A DNA stretch of 33,131 nucleotides from Conidiobolus coronatus NRRL 28638 (Eukaryota > Entomophthoromycota > Entomophthoromycetes > Entomophthorales > Conidiobolaceae), in contig KQ964425.1 in the NCBI GenBank assembly GCA_001566745.1, positions 210,661 through 243,791 of the forward strand. The letters run 5' to 3'. Numbering within the stretch: position 1 is the first letter of the stretch; every line of letters begins with the position of its first letter. Positions 21,743 to 32,772 of this stretch are shown in pieces. The notes below the pieces were generated by a model that saw only the letters and a program-made list of their open reading frames with translations, was not told the origin of the DNA and did not search any database. The position numbers were made by a program, and so were the translations under genes.

Positions 21743-21751
21743 AACTAAAAT

Positions 21752-21778
21752 ACAATTGAAAGAAAAAGAAAAAAATTG
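21752..21778 (-). promoter_or_regulatory. Pyrimidine-rich leader of the transporter gene
   Basis: On the coding (minus) strand, a tract of mostly T and C (TTTTTTTCTTTTTCTTTC) is followed by GTATTTTAGTT and then the ATG. CT tracts just before the start are common in active fungal promoters. The TTTTAG could alternatively be the acceptor of a leader intron; no donor is identified. Confidence 0.35.
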
Positions 21779-21814
21779 AGTTAATATTGATTCTTATCAC
21801 CAAGATCTAGGCTA

Positions 21815-21822
21815 CTTTTATA
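21815..21822 (-). promoter_or_regulatory. Putative TATA box of the transporter gene
   Basis: TATAAAAG on the minus strand, a strong TATA consensus, lies about 75 bp before the ATG. Confidence 0.5.
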
Positions 21823-22898
21823 CTATTATTTTCATTGTGGCCAACTTTTAATTTAGCTATATTTATGGTATCTGAAATGTTATTTGAAAGATTAATATAA
21901 ATTTTCACATGGATCATTTGATCCTATGAATATTTATTTTTTATTTTGGATAGCTATACTATCACAAGACGGATTTAGAATGTGTGATTGAGCTGATAAG
22001 TCAATCATTTTGATACTTTATAAACCTCCAAAAATGCTCTTCGATAGATTCCAATATCTCTACAAAGCAATACAAGGCACTTTATCTACGATAAGAACAC
22101 GTAATATGTATTAGTAATTCTCTTTACGAACTCGAACTAGTTTAACCAATTTAGATGCTTGTACTACCATCCTCCAAATGGATATATTATACTTATAAGG
22201 TTTGACAATTGGCTACAATTAATTAAATATCTAATTAAAACTCCAATCAAACTTTAACAAACAGTGTACGCATGAGATACTTACCATATACTGTATTAAC
22301 TATATAAAGCTACTCTTAACTAGTATTTATCAACCATATTATTTGGTTGCGAGCATAATTCAAAAACTAAAAAATTTTAAACTGAACTTGAAAATCACAA
22401 GGTTTCACAAAACAGCGCTATTTTATTAAAGCTATCATCTGATTGAAGTTTAACTTTTACTCAACATATAAATATTGTTTTAACTTGGCAACAGATTAGG
22501 AAACCCTCCAAATCATCTGATTTTTAGGATATAGCGATATCATTGGACTATTTCAATTGGCGTAAGCAAGGATGTGAAATCTAAGTGTACTACAGCATAT
22601 TTGTTTGTAATATTGATTAGTTTAGAGCTAGTATAATTCTCATAAAATGCAATTTTTAATCCTCACTTTAAGTCTAATCAAAAACCCAATACCGTTTGAT
22701 ATTTTATCATACTAAAGTAATAACTAATTAACACATATTTTAACCAACTGAGCTTCGTGCTGACTCTTTTTTACAAACTAATTAATCCATTTACGTCATT
22801 AATTACTAAATAAAATCTGTTTAATAGTAAAAGAAAAATTCATATTGCTATTTAACTCTATATTGTTGCTAATAGCTTTAATTATTTCAATATTAACA

Positions 22899-22919
22899 TA
22901 TATATATATGTATATATAA
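22899..22919. repeat. TA dinucleotide tract
   Basis: An ATATATATATATG TATATATA-type tract of about 20 bp. Confidence 0.55.
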
Positions 22920-24683
22920 AGTTAATAAGAATCTATAATTAAACACTCCTTGTGAGTGCTTTATACAAATCTAGACCTGGATAAAGAGAAAAAGAGCCAG
23001 ATTCACCTGGTTAATTGATTAAATTTACCATAAAATGAAAAACGAAAACTAGTAAAATATTTCTATTATTGTAATAGGTAGTAATTATCGGTAGAAATCG
23101 TAACCACTAAAAAAATCAGATATCACAGAAAAATTAAAAATATTAAATGGAGAAGTTACCATTTTAATTAATTGAGGATTTGATTACAATAAATATTAAA
23201 AATGTTTATTTCATACTAAATGAACTATAATTACTATTGTTATTATTACGTCATTAAGATAACATTAAAATAACATAAAAAATATATATTACAGAAGCTT
23301 AAGTTAATTTTATTTACAAGTTCATTATTGAGCGAAAAAATTATTTGTAAAATATTAAATCATATTGAAAATGATAAATATAGTAATTTTAATTAAATAA
23401 TTATGATATAATATATTTAATATAACCAAATTTGGTAGTTTCAATATTTATTCAATAATTTATGGATTTTTGGTCATTGAAGGGTTGTTATGAAAGCAAG
23501 ATAAATTAAACCATGCAGCTTAAATTAAACTCTTATATTCACTATTATAATTTATATGATTTTTTATTAAATTGTATAACTTACCATAATGAGGCACTTT
23601 TTAATAAATGGGTATAACTCTATTATTATTTCATATCAAAACTTGATTTCAATTCTTTTTACCATACTAATACATTGTTTAGAAAAAGAGTGTACATGAA
23701 AATTATTTCGAATTGATCACTTAGTGGTTTTTAATAGTTTCATATTTATAATTAATTATATATTTATACTACAGATAAAAATGATATAATTTATAAGATT
23801 AAATCAGCACCTATTAAAATGATTTGTTTTGATTTTAATTAATCTTGCATTATTATATTTTAAATTTTGCTTAGTGAATAAAAACACTACTAGGAATAAC
23901 TATTAGCCTTAAAATATCCATAGTCTAATTTCCTAAATTTATCTTCAAGATAGCGTTATTTATTAATAGGTATATAGATATCTTTTATTTTCATTACTAA
24001 TAAAAATTAATAATAATGAATAATAATGTTTTAATTTCAATAAGTGATATCATGGTATATTTAATATCAATTATCATATTTAAATTTTATATATCTTTGT
24101 TATTAAAATTTTAATTTAATTATTTTTATATTATTTAAAGTTCTAAAAGTCATTTCTAAGCATGTAACAATGATTTATTTTCATCCTAATTATCCTAATA
24201 TGGACTCCTTATTTGTATACTAATTTCAATCGATAACTGCTAATTTTATTATCATTATTTTTGTTTCTTAAATAGCTATATACTTATCTTACATTTTAGT
24301 CCTTAATAATAATGACTCATAGTCATTAACTATTATTGATTTTAGTTAATAGAATTTATTTAGAATAATATTTTATTATTTAATATTTAATTAAATCTAT
24401 AGAACTATAATTAGAAGATTAAGTATTGAGATTAATATTGTATTATCATAAAACTATTTAGAAGAATAGTTAGCCTTATAAAAGCCTTCCTGTAAACTAT
24501 TTAATATCGCTAGACATTCTTATATCTCTTAACACAATTAAAAATTATAATAAGAAATCAATTATTATATATATATCTAGTTTATAAAAACTATAAATCA
24601 TAATATCATATTAAAGAAATAATTTGCATTTAAAATAAAATTTCTCCACCTTGCCTAGATATCCATGTTAAAGTGTTTAAAGT

Positions 24684-24954
24684 TGTATGAAAGATTCTAG
24701 TTAAAACGAGGACAAGTATGACCAAAATTTTTTATATGGATTACTCGCAAATTTTTTGATTTTTAGTTGCTTAAAGCTTATTAAAGAGTATCTTTTATTA
24801 CTAAAGGTTGATAATATAGTATGTTAATACGATATTATTATCAATTCTCTATTAAATAAGGACTATACACGATGAAAACTTGGTTATAAAAAACAAAAAT
24901 TTTGAACTGAGCTCTTACAAAATTTGAATAAAATTAACCAGAGTTACTCATATT
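24684..24954 (+). mobile_element. MITE-like element, copy D
   Basis: It begins TGTATGAAAGATTCTAGTTA, continues AAACGAGGACAAGTATGACC, and ends ATTAACCAGAGTTACTCATA. It matches copy B along the full length (shared ATAGTATGTTAATACGATAT, AAATAAGGAYTATACACRAT, GAACTGAGCTCTTACAAAAT), with scattered substitutions, which suggests both derive from one fairly recent source. It has no gene inside. Confidence 0.87.
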
Positions 24955-25410
24955 GTGTTTTTAAGGATTAGAACAAAGTATAAAAATTGCCTCATATACA
25001 TGAATAACTTTACAATTTATGTGTTATATATACTTAAGTGATTTTGCCTTCATGTTTACATAGACTTGATAAATATAATATTTATAATATAATTGTTAGC
25101 TTTGCTTATCATCGCTAAAGCTTCTAAACTCGCAATAAATTTAAGTGCATAGCTGCAAGTATTACTCAGGAATAGTATAAATACTTCTCCTTGATGTAGA
25201 AATGAGAATTCATGTAGTATTAATACAATAACTAGATAAATTTTACGATTTTTTTGATATCTTGTATGATTAATTTTTTATTTACTTTTTAGATGTAATT
25301 TCTATGAAATATTGCGTAATTAAAACTTTAAAATTACGCTAGTTTTGGATATGAAATTAATATAAAACTAACAAGTAATGGTATCCCATAATAAGTTTTG
25401 AATTTATGAA

Positions 25411-25418
25411 TATAAATT
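25411..25418 (+). promoter_or_regulatory. Putative TATA box of the F-box/LRR-like gene
   Basis: TATAAATT about 65-70 bp before the ATG at 25482. Weak evidence given the base composition. Confidence 0.3.
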
Positions 25419-25481
25419 TAGACAAATTACATTAATAATGAAACTTGTTTTAAAGTTAACAAATTAACTAATAAATTGCTA

Positions 25482-26741
25482 ATGAACACTGAAAATCTTC
25501 TATTAATACTAAAATTTAAACAAATTATAAAATATTTAGCTTTAGAGGACATGATAGAGTTTAGTTTAACTTGTAAAATAATATTTGATCAACTAAAGCC
25601 AACTTTACTACATTATTTTGGCGTGAATAGCTATTTTAATAAGTATAGTTATTATGGAGATAATTTTGTTAAATTTGAGATAGCGGCTAATAGTTATATT
25701 TTAAAAAATTCAAAATTTATTAAATTTTTGGTTATTGGCGTATATCATCCATCTTATATGATTAGCTTAAATTGGAAAGTTTTAAATAAGCTTACATCGG
25801 TATATTTAAACTGCCGTATTAAACTGAGTGAGTTAAATAAAATCTTAAATTCTTCAAAAAATCTAGTAAAATTAACCTTATCAGAAGCTGAAGTAGTGGA
25901 TAATATATATAATGCAAATAGTTCAAATTGCATTCATTTACCAAGCTCTTTGATTGATCTAAATATTTATAGCTTAACTTGGCTCTCAAATTCATTAAAT
26001 ATCTACTCTGTTTCAAAGCATAAAGAGTATGGAGTCTATCTGTTTGGAACTAATACAATTTTACCAAAATTAAAATCTCTTGCTTACTACGATTATTCTC
26101 TAACACCAGAGACCTTACTTAACTATTTACTTAGCAAGTCACCCAATTTAATGAAGTTCAAAGGAGGAGGAGAAATTTTCAACCAGGCTACTTATGAGAT
26201 ATTTAATACTAAGTGTCCTTTGTTATCTAATGCAAGTTTAATATTCCCTTATAGTATTCCTGTATCTACGGAAGCTTTGAATAATCGTAGATTTGGTTCG
26301 CAATCAGAGCTAATAGCGCTTAAAAGCACTGTATGTGACAATACCTTTCATACTTATATTATTTGTAAAAGTTGCCCATGTTTGTCCGAATTAACTTTAG
26401 AATGGAATATTATAAGCATGAAAAACTTAAATCATCTACTTTCACTATTACCTCAAATCAAAAAACTCAACTTAATTAGCTACACTAAAGCAATAGATAT
26501 TAAGGGCTTAAAATTTTCTAATTCTTCAATTACTTGCCTCTCTTTGAATAAGATAGTTGACCTTTCCTTAGCCAATATAATTGAAATATTTAATGAATGG
26601 GCACTACTAAATCATATCTCTATTTCAAAAAGTTGTAATCAATTTAATACTGGCGATGTAGAAGAGTCAAAGTTGGATATCATGGGAAACTCTTGGATTT
26701 GTTACAGTTATAGAAAATGTAACAAAATATGGAAGTTATAA
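25482..26741 (+). CDS. F-box and leucine-rich-repeat-like protein
   Basis: I start this at ATG 25482, giving 419 residues. The frame is open two codons further to a TTG at 25476, but TTG is not a normal start in eukaryotes. Residues about 5-47 (LLLILKFKQIIKYLALEDMI, EFSLTCKIIFDQLKP) have the F-box pattern: a short hydrophobic helix, then a conserved SLTCK-like stretch. From about residue 75 onwards irregular leucine-rich units recur, for example LTSVYLNCRIKLSELNKILN, LPKLKSLAYYDYSLTPETLL, CLSELTLEWNIISMKNLNHL and LPQIKKLNLIS. The arrangement suggests an SCF ubiquitin-ligase substrate adaptor, with the F-box binding Skp1 and the LRR fold binding a target. The F-box is degenerate (no clear LP at its start), so assignment is by overall pattern. 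Codon use is strongly A/T-biased, and the protein is rich in Asn, Ile, Lys and Leu, unlike the transporter. This may reflect relaxed constraint or a large, fast-evolving family. Confidence 0.75.
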   Translation: MNTENLLLILKFKQIIKYLALEDMIEFSLTCKIIFDQLKPTLLHYFGVNSYFNKYSYYGDNFVKFEIAANSYILKNSKFIKFLVIGVYHPSYMISLNWKVLNKLTSVYLNCRIKLSELNKILNSSKNLVKLTLSEAEVVDNIYNANSSNCIHLPSSLIDLNIYSLTWLSNSLNIYSVSKHKEYGVYLFGTNTILPKLKSLAYYDYSLTPETLLNYLLSKSPNLMKFKGGGEIFNQATYEIFNTKCPLLSNASLIFPYSIPVSTEALNNRRFGSQSELIALKSTVCDNTFHTYIICKSCPCLSELTLEWNIISMKNLNHLLSLLPQIKKLNLISYTKAIDIKGLKFSNSSITCLSLNKIVDLSLANIIEIFNEWALLNHISISKSCNQFNTGDVEESKLDIMGNSWICYSYRKCNKIWKL

Positions 26742-26912
26742 TATTGCCAATATCTCTACTAGCATTATAATAGTGTATACTTATTATATAAATCTGATAA
26801 TTAAAGCGCTATAATATTTATACTAATTTTATCATAGCTATGTAGATAGATTGTATTAACTAGTTTAATATCATAAAATCCATGATTTTAAATATACCTT
26901 CCATAAAGTTTT

Positions 26913-27204
26913 ATGGAATCTGATCTAGGGTCTTCCATAGCGAGTTCGTATAGGAAATTCCAGATATCATATATAGATAACAAGATCGCCACTCGTGCAT
27001 TAGTAATAACCTCAGCTGAAATAGCCTATACAAGGAAATAGCTCATGGTTAAAGTATAGTCAAATTATCTGAGGTCATAAAGGGTTAGCAGATGATTATA
27101 AGCGTGTATCTCGTAAGTATCGCTATTTAAAGCCGAGATCTAGTGTGTTGAGGATTATCGAATTTTTATTTAATAAATTTAATATATACCAAATTAATAT
27201 TTAA
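26913..27204 (+). pseudogene. Two adjacent coding-like fragments, probably a gene relic
   Basis: Two forward frames read like protein in succession. The first (26913-27041, ATG to TAG, 42 codons) contains SSYRKFQISYIDNKIATRAL followed by VITSAEIAYTRK. The second (27073-27204, 43 codons to TAA) contains KGLADDYKRVSRKYRYLKPR and then SSVLRIIEFLFNK. Between them lie about 30 bases with stops. Base composition is richer in G+C than the spacer around it. One gene broken by a frameshift and stops, or two exons of a gene I could not complete, are both possible. The family is not recognised. Confidence 0.3.
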
Positions 27205-28593
27205 CTGTTATCAATATCTATGAATCAAAAATTTAACCGAGAGCTTTTAATCTGGAATACAGCAAGGTATAGACACCAAAGAATATTAGGGTTTAAAAAG
27301 CGCAGCTATCGTTAAATTTGGCAGAGAAAACTAACTAATATAATGAATAAACTCAAGCTTAATATTACAAATGCTAAATACAAAATGAAATATTTGATAA
27401 GTTAAAAATTTAAGGTACAATAAAATTCATTTTAATACTCATAAAACTATTAAGGCGTTGTTTATTAATATCATATATATTTTATTAAACTACATGTAAT
27501 GTTAGCTATTATAAATGACTTCATCGTATATACAATACTTTTCTTAATATAAGCCTCATAATCAATTCCCCCTATAAAATTAAATAATTAAAAATAAAAT
27601 CATCTTTGTATAGTGAAAATTACCTGAAAACATAATAAGAACGTAGCTACATTAAAACAGCTAATTAAAATTAATAAATCACTTTAACAATGAAGACGTC
27701 TAGACCAGCAAAAATCATTCGATTAGAGGATCTCATAATTATTTTGACCTCTAAATCTACAAATTTACTATCTAAGTCTCCTAAATTATATTATTTATAT
27801 TTTTAGATTAAAAGAATATTAATGTAAATAAAACCTTAAAAATAGCTAATACTAAAGAGTTAAGCAAATTTAGTATATGAATTTGAAAGTTAAAATGTTA
27901 AGCCTCTATTCTAAATTAATTTAAAATGATCTTAGAGTATTTTTATTTATCTATTTTGAAAATAAAAATAAACAAATGAAGTTGCAGCAATAATGATGGT
28001 ATTTCGATTAGTGAATAACTTAAAACGAATGTCTATAAATAACCGATTAAATGTTAATAAGGCTTATTTTTGTGTTACATATACTATTTATTTTATAAAC
28101 TAGCTTAAGCTGGGAGTATTTAAACACGTTCCATTAATTTGCAACAATATTAAATTAATTGTTTGAATAAATTTCTTAATTGAGAATATAATATTTTGCG
28201 CTATTTATTTTTATATTAGTGGGTAATGCAGAATAGCGAGCAACTCAAGTCATATTCAGTTACTAATTTCATTGGTTTTGCTAAAATGTTTATTACCATT
28301 GGGTGATAATTACTATTATACCGATCCAGTACTAATATGCAAAGAATTTGGAATTATAACATTGAATATTCGTATTCTCCCCAAAGTTGAAGTTATTTGG
28401 TTAATATTAATAAATTCTGATGGTAGTGGATTTATATTTTTAATAAACAGAGCTCCAATTTATTAAATTTAGCTCTTGAGACTATACTTTAATTATAAAA
28501 GCTATGGATTGTTTATACTAATGCAGTTTTTAACTTGCATGGGCTTATAGTTCCGTTATTATATATAACTAGATGAAAATATTTTAGGTAATT

Positions 28594-28631
28594 GCAAATT
28601 TTCCCCGTTTTAACCTGAATCTTTCATATAT
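28594..28631 (-). mobile_element. MITE-like element relic, copy H (left end only, reversed)
   Basis: On the minus strand it reads TATATGAAAGATTCAGGTTA followed by AAACGGGGAAAATTTGC, clearly the left end of the family. Further left the match fades; a few family-like words occur back to about 28470 but no right terminus is found near the expected 28360. It is a truncated or heavily diverged copy in the opposite orientation to the others. Confidence 0.65.
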
Positions 28632-30810
28632 GAATTAATCTTTAATTATGCTAGAATAAATGTGATACTTTAAATCAACTGTTTTTAATAATATTTCAAA
28701 TTAAGGAACATAAATAAAAATAAAGAATTAAACATATCTTAAGATTTAATTATTCAGCAAAAGTGCATTTGCTCAGTATTATTAGCTGTTTTTTTACCTA
28801 AAAATGGATTAAAATTATATAAATATGATATTATTCAAGTTTCTTTAAATCGAGGTGATTAGTAATAGTTTAATATAAATTAATATAAGTCAATATATTC
28901 ACTGCCAATTTTAATTATACATATTGAAATAATTAAGTAAAATTACTCTGAGTATACCATACATAGCTAAATATGATCCGGTTTCATACAACACTAGATA
29001 CACAAGTAATCGATAGTTTAATACTATTATTCTGCACTTATATACAATTCCCTTCACACAAAAATTACCAATTAATACTAGCTAGATGACATAAACTAAC
29101 TCAACAATTCATAATATATTTAAGAATATTGCACATTATAAACATTGGCCCGACTCTCAAATATCAATTTATCTTAAATTAGTTAAGTAGACTTTCAGTT
29201 ACTAAATTAATTATCATGTAATAGGGCAATGTGATTATTAATATTTTTGTTATTTTGAATGTGAGTACCTTGAAAGTGTTGATAATAGTAGTTTTAATTA
29301 TTATTGACTGATTAGTTTTGATAAATTAAATAGATAATATAAGTTATATATGCAGATTAAGATATATCATTAATGTTATAATATGAAATACGAAATATTT
29401 TTATTATTTTACGATATATATTAGCACGTGTAAAACTATACACTAAATTAATTAATATGAATTACCAAACATTTATTGGCGTACAATCTAGAATAAAAAA
29501 TGTAATACAACGTGTACAGCTTGAGTAATAGATTATAGATTATCAGATACATCTGCCAATATCTTTAAAATCTATAGAATTAATCTCATGTCAAATCAAG
29601 CAGCTAATTAATTTAACTTTTATATTATAAAGTGGATATAATTAAATATTATTTGAATGAATAAAGATTGGTCACTTTTTTATTTAGCTGTGTAAATTGT
29701 AATGGCTTTAACTGGGGGAATTAGTGGTGTTTAGTTAGAGTTTAAAAGAATAATTTCTATTATATTTATAGAACAAAGTTAGATTTAATTAACTTAATTA
29801 TTATTCAAATTAGGGATTCAAGCAATGAAATACTGATAAGTACTTGATTTAACTTACGCTGATTAATTGGTTACCATGGAACGGCTAGAGTTTTGATTAA
29901 TATAAAATAATTTATTTAGATAAGTGTGATTAACTGATCAATATAAATTCTATAATATTGTATCTTTAGCAGCTACTTGATAGTATAGTTTAAGATAATA
30001 TCCTATATCCAATAATTAACAATAAGATGTTCAGACAAATGTCAAATCAGAAATAAAAATAAAAATCAACTTCTGTTCCGTTGAACGGTTTGATTTAGTA
30101 TGTAAATGATTTGATTCCTAGCTTTCGATTATTCATATTATTCTATTAATAAATGGATGCCATTAAGGCATTTACTCCATATAATATGATTGTTAATAGT
30201 ATCCATTTGATTCTATGATAGCCAAGTTTACTTTATAGAATTTTTTATATACCGAACACTGGGGCCATGAAAAAATCTAAAAACTTTTTTCTAAATATCA
30301 ATTTTTAAAATTGATTTAAATTTGCTCAAAAAATAAAAATAAAAAAATTTATTAATTATTATAATGTGACGGACCGATTTACGATCCACATTACAAATTT
30401 AATACCCCGAGATAAACCAGATAGCAATATTAGCATCTAAATTAATTTAATATATCTAAGTTAGCATTATTGAATAGCCAAGGAAGCAGCATATAAGCTT
30501 ATATCCGGAAATACTTATAACATAATGAGTTTTGTAGTTATAGTAATAAACATAGCGATTTTCTGTTAATAACTTCCCTACAATAAATTAATAAATTTAA
30601 CACATTGCGCATATTTTGATTTTATAATATTATATCCTCTTTATAAAAAACATCAAGTCTAACTAATATTCAAAACTATATAAACTATTAAAGATAAACA
30701 CTTGATAAACACTTAATCGCCTTTTTTACTAATTTAAAATCTGAATTTATCTATTCTTACAAATTATCAAATTTAATGAAATAAAGGTCACCATTTCCTT
30801 ATTTGTAGGT

Positions 30811-30830
30811 TAATATAATATAATATAATT
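30811..30830. repeat. TAATA tandem tract
   Basis: Four units of TAATA in a row (TAATATAATATAATATAATT). Confidence 0.55.
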
Positions 30831-30943
30831 TGCTTGTACTAGTTTAAATTGATTATTAATCAAAAATTTTAAGATTTAGAGAAGGAAAGATAAGCAAGAT
30901 TTATTTTCTGTTGGTTTTTAGAGCTTGTGTAAATGCAAATGTT

Positions 30944-30954
30944 GGGGGGGGGGG
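30944..30954 (+). repeat. G homopolymer of 11
   Basis: Eleven consecutive G follow AATGTT in a spacer that is otherwise very A/T-rich. It is the longest G run I see in the window. Confidence 0.9.
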
Positions 30955-31116
30955 AAGTATAACATTATATTGGTGAATATTTATGAGATTTTTAACATAT
31001 ATTACCAATTGATAATATTATTTTATAAATATTAATATATTGTAGTAAATTAGTATTATTATTATTATCAAACTCTGTTTAGTTAGTCTAATATAATAAT
31101 AAAAATTCTAAAATAT

Positions 31117-31382
31117 TATACGAGAGATTCTGGTCAAATTGAGGAAATTTGGTCTAAAAGTTTTTTATATGGCAAATTTATATTTATGATTTTTATATGT
31201 TAAGGCTTATTAAACAACCTCTTTTATTAGTTAATGCTTTTAGTATGACTGTCTAATATCACATCATCAATTTATCTTTTATTTAATAATTATATATTAT
31301 ATTAACTCACTTATATTTAAATAAATAATTTTGAACAGATCCATACTAAATTTTAACCAAATTAACCAGAATTTCTCATATA
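31117..31382 (+). mobile_element. MITE-like element, copy E
   Basis: It begins TATACGAGAGATTCTGGTCA and ends AATTAACCAGAATTTCTCAT, with AAATTGAGGAAATTTGGTCT in place of the family's AAACGAGGA block. At about 266 bp it is full length but more diverged than copies B and D. It ends about 240 bp before the arrestin gene. Confidence 0.8.
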
Positions 31383-31575
31383 TTTATTTTGTAGTGATTT
31401 AAAGGCGTTATCCCGTTTATAAAGGGGGTTTCCGTTTAACTAAATTGATAAGCTTGGTATTTTTAATTATTGATTTTTAAGGAAAAAGCTATTTATAACA
31501 ATGTTATATCTGATAGATAGATTTTCCTTAATTCTGGGTTACAGATTAGGAGCCAATAAACTTAATAAATTCTAT

Positions 31576-31583
31576 TATAAATA
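31576..31583 (+). promoter_or_regulatory. Putative TATA box of the alpha-arrestin gene
   Basis: TATAAATA lies about 41-48 bp before the ATG at 31624. Good consensus, plausible spacing. Confidence 0.4.
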
Positions 31584-31623
31584 TGTGCTATCTCCATCTA
31601 TCAAATACACATAAATTATAAGT

Positions 31624-32664
31624 ATGAAAGATTTATTGAGTTTAGTGAACTGTCTTTCTTCCAACAACGGTTTAAGAGTTGACCTTCAACTCTTAGCAGA
31701 TGGGATATTCGTCCCTCAGTTAACTGAAGAATTCGACACTTTTTCAGTTCAAGGAAATATTTTAATACATAATAGTAGCCGCACAAAAACTATTAACAAA
31801 GTCACTCTAAAGTTTAAAGGATATATCGATAGATTCAGATCTAGCGGGAGTACGCCCCAAAAGTCCCTTATTATAGAAAACGAAATGGAGTTAGTAAGCT
31901 ATAATATTTCAATTTTCAAAGGTGATGCTGTGTTAAGCTTTGAAATGGCTCTTCCTAGAACTTTGCCTCCAAGTGTAAATTCTGAATACTTCAAGTTAAA
32001 TTATTATATGAATGTTACGATAGAAACTCAAGACGCCAAAATCCCCTATAGCTTCCCTACAAAAGTGTATAATCATCACTTAATCCCTCATCTTGACTTA
32101 AGGCTAGCTAGTTATAGCGAGTCTGGATCAGTAGATGATGCTATGACATATACTATAGAGTTTTCCAAAATGTTCTTTTCCAAGGATGAATTAATCCCTC
32201 TAAAGGTGTTAATTCAACCTGAGCGCACAGTACAAATCAATTACATAAAAGCTAAATTAATTCAAAAAGTAGCTCTAATGAATCACTTAACACATATTCC
32301 AATCAACAAAAATCCTCACATAGTTTCTCTTAGCGAAGATACGCAAAACTTTACAGAAAAGAAAAATATTTATGACTTACAATTTTATCTTCCTGTTTCC
32401 AGCAAATCAGAAAGATTACTTCTTCCAACGTTAGATTCAAAACATTTTGAAATCACCCACCAGATACAAATAACGGTAAATTATACAGCACAAGGCGAGT
32501 ATTTGGCACAATTTTTAAATATTAAAATACCTGTAGCGGTTACAACTCAACTTAGGAATAGTTTAGTTGAATTGCCAGATTATTTGGATATTAGTGAGGA
32601 GACGGAGGGAATGGAGGGTTGTTTTTTGAATGTGGGGGAATTACCACCTGTTTATAGTATTTAA
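31624..32664 (+). CDS. Alpha-arrestin-like (ART-type) protein with C-terminal PPxY motif
   Basis: This 346-residue protein has the two-lobed arrestin fold pattern. An arrestin_N-like lobe spans about residues 17-150, with a beta-rich start (LRVDLQLLADGIFVPQL), the characteristic VQGNILIHN strand near 42-50, and LPRTLPPSVNSEYFKLNYYM (110-129), which matches the conserved LPPSF...Y..Y motif of the family. An arrestin_C-like lobe spans about 165-310 (YTIEFSKMFFSKDELIPLKV and following). The last residues are ELPPVYSI, so P341-P342-V343-Y344 is a canonical PPxY motif. In yeast and animal alpha-arrestins such motifs recruit WW domains of Rsp5/NEDD4 ubiquitin ligases, which then ubiquitinate plasma-membrane transporters and receptors for endocytosis. 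That role is inferred here. The gene is intact and intronless and is flanked by MITE copies E and F. The single PY motif at the extreme C-terminus and the short length make it compact for the family. Confidence 0.85.
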   Translation: MKDLLSLVNCLSSNNGLRVDLQLLADGIFVPQLTEEFDTFSVQGNILIHNSSRTKTINKVTLKFKGYIDRFRSSGSTPQKSLIIENEMELVSYNISIFKGDAVLSFEMALPRTLPPSVNSEYFKLNYYMNVTIETQDAKIPYSFPTKVYNHHLIPHLDLRLASYSESGSVDDAMTYTIEFSKMFFSKDELIPLKVLIQPERTVQINYIKAKLIQKVALMNHLTHIPINKNPHIVSLSEDTQNFTEKKNIYDLQFYLPVSSKSERLLLPTLDSKHFEITHQIQITVNYTAQGEYLAQFLNIKIPVAVTTQLRNSLVELPDYLDISEETEGMEGCFLNVGELPPVYSI

Positions 32665-32772
32665 TAAGAGATATTATATTTAATAAGTGCCAATATATCT
32701 AATATATAATAAAAAATAATTAATAATAAGCGAAAGCAAAGCTTTAGTTTTAAAGAAATAGCTATATTTCTA
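32665..32772. other. Short spacer after the arrestin gene
   Basis: A putative AATAAA at 32708-32713 lies 44 bp after the stop codon; MITE copy F starts at 32773. Confidence 0.4.

Larger units (their letters stand above)
21743..25481. other. 3.7-kb AT-rich intergenic region with one MITE copy
   Basis: It contains the transporter promoter at the left, a TA-rich simple tract at 22899-22919 and element copy D at 24684-24954. No coding island is visible. The right end holds a TATAAATT at 25411-25418 about 65 bp before the F-box gene start. Confidence 0.6.
26742..31623. other. 4.9-kb AT-rich intergenic region
   Basis: No intact gene is supported. The region holds coding-like fragments at 26913-27204, a relic of the MITE family in reverse at 28594-28631, an 11-base G run at 30944-30954, a TAATA tandem at 30811-30830, an ATT run near 31053-31069, and element copy E at 31117-31382. 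A 38-codon ATG frame at 27690-27806 and a TTG-started frame at 28272-28466 were judged too weak to call. Confidence 0.6.

Noticed and set aside
25819-26016. Minus-strand frame inside the F-box/LRR-like gene.
   Set aside because: Antisense shadow of a longer coding frame.
27690-27806. ATG frame of 38 codons (begins MKTSRPAKIIRLEDLI).
   Set aside because: Short and without context; the first part looks slightly protein-like, but there is no homologue I can name and no splice sites that extend it.
28272-28466. Plus-strand 64-codon frame.
   Set aside because: It starts with TTG, has no domain, and overlaps an area that may include worn MITE sequence.
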